Below are positions 48,264 to 49,479 of a stretch of 49,479 nt of DNA, one piece after another. The stretch spans positions 1 through 49,479 of the forward strand of contig NZ_JAAGVC010000040.1 of NCBI RefSeq assembly GCF_010858045.1, given 5' to 3'. The stretch's first letter is position 1, and the number at the start of each line of letters is the position of its first letter. The notes under the pieces were generated by a model, which saw only the letters and a list, made by a program, of their open reading frames with translations, was not told where the DNA came from and made no database searches. The stretch is from Nocardia cyriacigeorgica (GTDB lineage: Bacteria > Actinomycetota > Actinomycetes > Mycobacteriales > Mycobacteriaceae). Made by a program: the position numbers and the translations under genes.

Positions 48264-48752
48264 GTGGTGCGATGGCTGAGCGACGAGGAACAGGCCACCT
48301 GGCAGGCCTACATCCTGCTGCGTCAGCGGATGGACGCGGCGATCACCGCGGGCTTGGCGGCCGACGGGCTCTCGATGCCCGATTACGAGCTGCTGGTCCC
48401 GCTCTCGGCGGCGCCGGACGGCTGTCTGCGCGCCAAGGAGCTGGCGGCACGCGTGTGCTGGGAGAAGAGCAGGCTGTCCAAGCATCTGGCGCGCATGGCC
48501 GCGCGTGGGCTGGTCGATCGTGAGCCGGTGGCCGGGGACGCCCGTGGTGTGCTGATCCGGTTGACGCCGCAGGGGCGTGCGCTGCTCGAGCGCGCCGCGC
48601 CGCGCCATGTGGCGCTCGTGCGGGAGATGTTCATCGACGGCATCACCGAGGCGGAGGCGCGTGCGCTGCGGACGTTGTCGGAACGGGTCGTCGAGCGATC
48701 CGAACGAGGGGGCGCGGAACCTGCGGTGGACGGCGAGGCCGAAGCCGTCTGA
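48264..48752 (+). CDS. MarR-family transcriptional regulator
   Basis: A 162-residue winged-helix regulator. The core spans about residues 35-105: MPDYELLVPLSAAPDGCLRAKELA in parts, the recognition region CWEKSRLSKHLARMAARGLV, and a wing with AGDARGVLIRLTPQG. The start GTG-GTG-CGA has no Shine-Dalgarno. A -10-like TAGCAT lies about 10 bp before it and a TTGGTG/TGTCAA region further upstream, so a leaderless transcript is likely. It follows the acyltransferase gene by 54 bp but appears to have its own promoter. The ligand and targets are unknown. Confidence 0.92.
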   Translation: MVRWLSDEEQATWQAYILLRQRMDAAITAGLAADGLSMPDYELLVPLSAAPDGCLRAKELAARVCWEKSRLSKHLARMAARGLVDREPVAGDARGVLIRLTPQGRALLERAAPRHVALVREMFIDGITEAEARALRTLSERVVERSERGGAEPAVDGEAEAV

Positions 48753-48754
48753 GC

Positions 48755-49069
48755 TCACGACCAGGGCGTGATCGGCGGTTTGACCCAGAGCAGTTTCTCG
48801 TCCAGATGTGCGCGGGCGGCGGCCGGATGGTGCGGATTGCGCGCGGCCCAGGCGTCTTTCTCGTCGAGCAACCGCGCTACCGATTCCCAGGTCTCGCCGG
48901 TGCTGGGCGGATTGGTCTGTGCGGCGCGGGCCAGTTTGCGCCGGAGCGCTGCGGGCATCGCCAGTAATTCGGTGCCGGTGATACCGCGTTCCCAGATGAA
49001 TCCGGCCAGGCGCCGCGCCTTCTCGGCGCGGCTCCTGGCCGCTGCGTCGGAGTGGGCGTAATCGGCCAT
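48755..49069 (-). CDS. Small conserved protein of unknown function
   Basis: A 104-residue, helix-rich, charged protein with no signal peptide or membrane segment. Visible features are an Arg/Ala-rich first helix (AAARSRAEKARRLAGFIWERG), TGTELLAMPAALRRKLARAA and the tryptophan-containing ETWESVARLLDEKDAW. The pattern is familiar from small mycobacterial/nocardial proteins but I cannot name a family. It is convergent with the MarR gene, with the two stops 2 bp apart, and transcribed in the same direction as the transglycosylase-like gene to its right. Confidence 0.7.
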   Translation of the reverse strand: MADYAHSDAAARSRAEKARRLAGFIWERGITGTELLAMPAALRRKLARAAQTNPPSTGETWESVARLLDEKDAWAARNPHHPAAARAHLDEKLLWVKPPITPWS

Positions 49070-49108
49070 GGCGCAGTGTACGTCGGGCCGGTAGACGCCG
49101 GATTCGGG

Positions 49109-49479
49109 TCAGTACGCGCTGTTGACGTTGTCCATCGAGCCGTAGCGGTGCGCCGCGTAGTTGCAGGCGGCCACGATGTTGGACACCGGGTTCCAGATGT
49201 CGAACGGGGTGCCTTCGACGTGGTAGGCGGCGAAGGTGGGGTCGATCACCTGGAGCAGGCCCTTGGACGGGATGCCCGCGGCGGCGTTGGAGTCCCACAG
49301 GTTGATCGCCTGCGGGTTACCGGTGGATTCGCGCATGATGTTGCGCATGATGCCGTCGTAGGAGCCGGGGATGCCCTTGGCCGCCATGATGTCGAGCGCC
49401 TGGCGGATCCAGCCGTCGAGGTTGTCCGGGTAGACCGGCGGCGCGGGGGCGGGAGCGGGAGCGGGAATCGGCTCAGGGG
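49109..49479 (-). CDS. Transglycosylase SLT-like protein, 5' part outside the window
   Basis: The visible C-terminal 122 residues contain a lytic-transglycosylase/lysozyme-like domain. They open with a Pro/Ala-rich linker (codons repeating gcgggagc-type units on the plus strand), then DNLDGWIRQALDIMA, the catalytic-Glu segment IMRNIMRESTGNPQAINLWD, the GLLQVIDPTFAAYH block and a NPVSNIVAACNYAAHRYGS ending. Such proteins cleave peptidoglycan outside the cell; the missing N-terminus presumably carries a signal peptide or membrane anchor. An in-frame ATG at 49387 lies inside the domain and is not the start. Confidence 0.9.
   Translation of the reverse strand, partial: PEPIPAPAPAPAPPVYPDNLDGWIRQALDIMAAKGIPGSYDGIMRNIMRESTGNPQAINLWDSNAAAGIPSKGLLQVIDPTFAAYHVEGTPFDIWNPVSNIVAACNYAAHRYGSMDNVNSAY

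Noticed and set aside
1..49479. CRISPR array, insertion sequence, transposase or integrase
   Set aside because: No regularly spaced repeats and no transposase or recombinase motifs were found in the window. The island-like left end is inferred from composition and gene content only.

Overview
The window is from a high-GC actinomycete of the order Mycobacteriales, most likely Nocardia or a close relative. The main evidence is a single-chain type I fatty acid synthase followed by its AcpS, which is the mycobacterial/nocardial fas-acpS arrangement. An MmpL-family transporter, a DUF7159-like protein, an excalibur-domain secreted protein and many GTG starts with strong Shine-Dalgarno sequences agree with this. 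The assignment is inference from gene content; no rRNA is present.

Layout. Positions 1 to about 3050 are visibly richer in A+T and look like the end of an accessory island: an XRE/DUF5753 regulator with two co-transcribed partners, a HicB-like orphan and a small HTH protein. The island ends at the 5' end of a YecE-like DUF72 gene whose first conserved motif is altered. Positions 3054-21761 are ordinary chromosome: a large unknown protein, a Gly/Tyr-rich secreted peptide, ilvD, a double-VOC protein, a free-standing AarF/ABC1 kinase with TetR and PucR-type regulators, a secretory lipase, a TetR/flavoprotein pair, a TIGR01777 protein, a decayed MmyB-like regulator, a MarR/amidohydrolase pair and a GNAT protein.

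Positions 22660-28976 hold the most unusual locus. An 878-residue protein fuses an ABC1/COQ8-like kinase domain to a glutamate-1-semialdehyde-aminomutase-like class III aminotransferase. An MmpL-type RND exporter and a saccharopine-dehydrogenase-like oxidoreductase follow. I read it as a candidate system for amination and export of a lipid-like or small metabolite. A long non-coding leader with a perfect palindrome precedes it, and a 13-bp-arm hairpin lies inside it.

A tRNA-Leu(UAG) on the minus strand separates this locus from the fas promoter, which carries three related inverted repeats. fas and acpS follow, ending tail-to-tail with a TetR gene in one 18-bp palindrome that holds both stop codons. 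The last 9 kb contains a DUF7159-like protein, a DrrAB-type ABC exporter with a divergent TetR and operator, a Bcp peroxiredoxin, a DUF3618 protein, the excalibur protein, an OafA-type acyltransferase with an SGNH domain, a MarR regulator, a small unknown protein and the 3' part of a transglycosylase-like gene running off the right edge.
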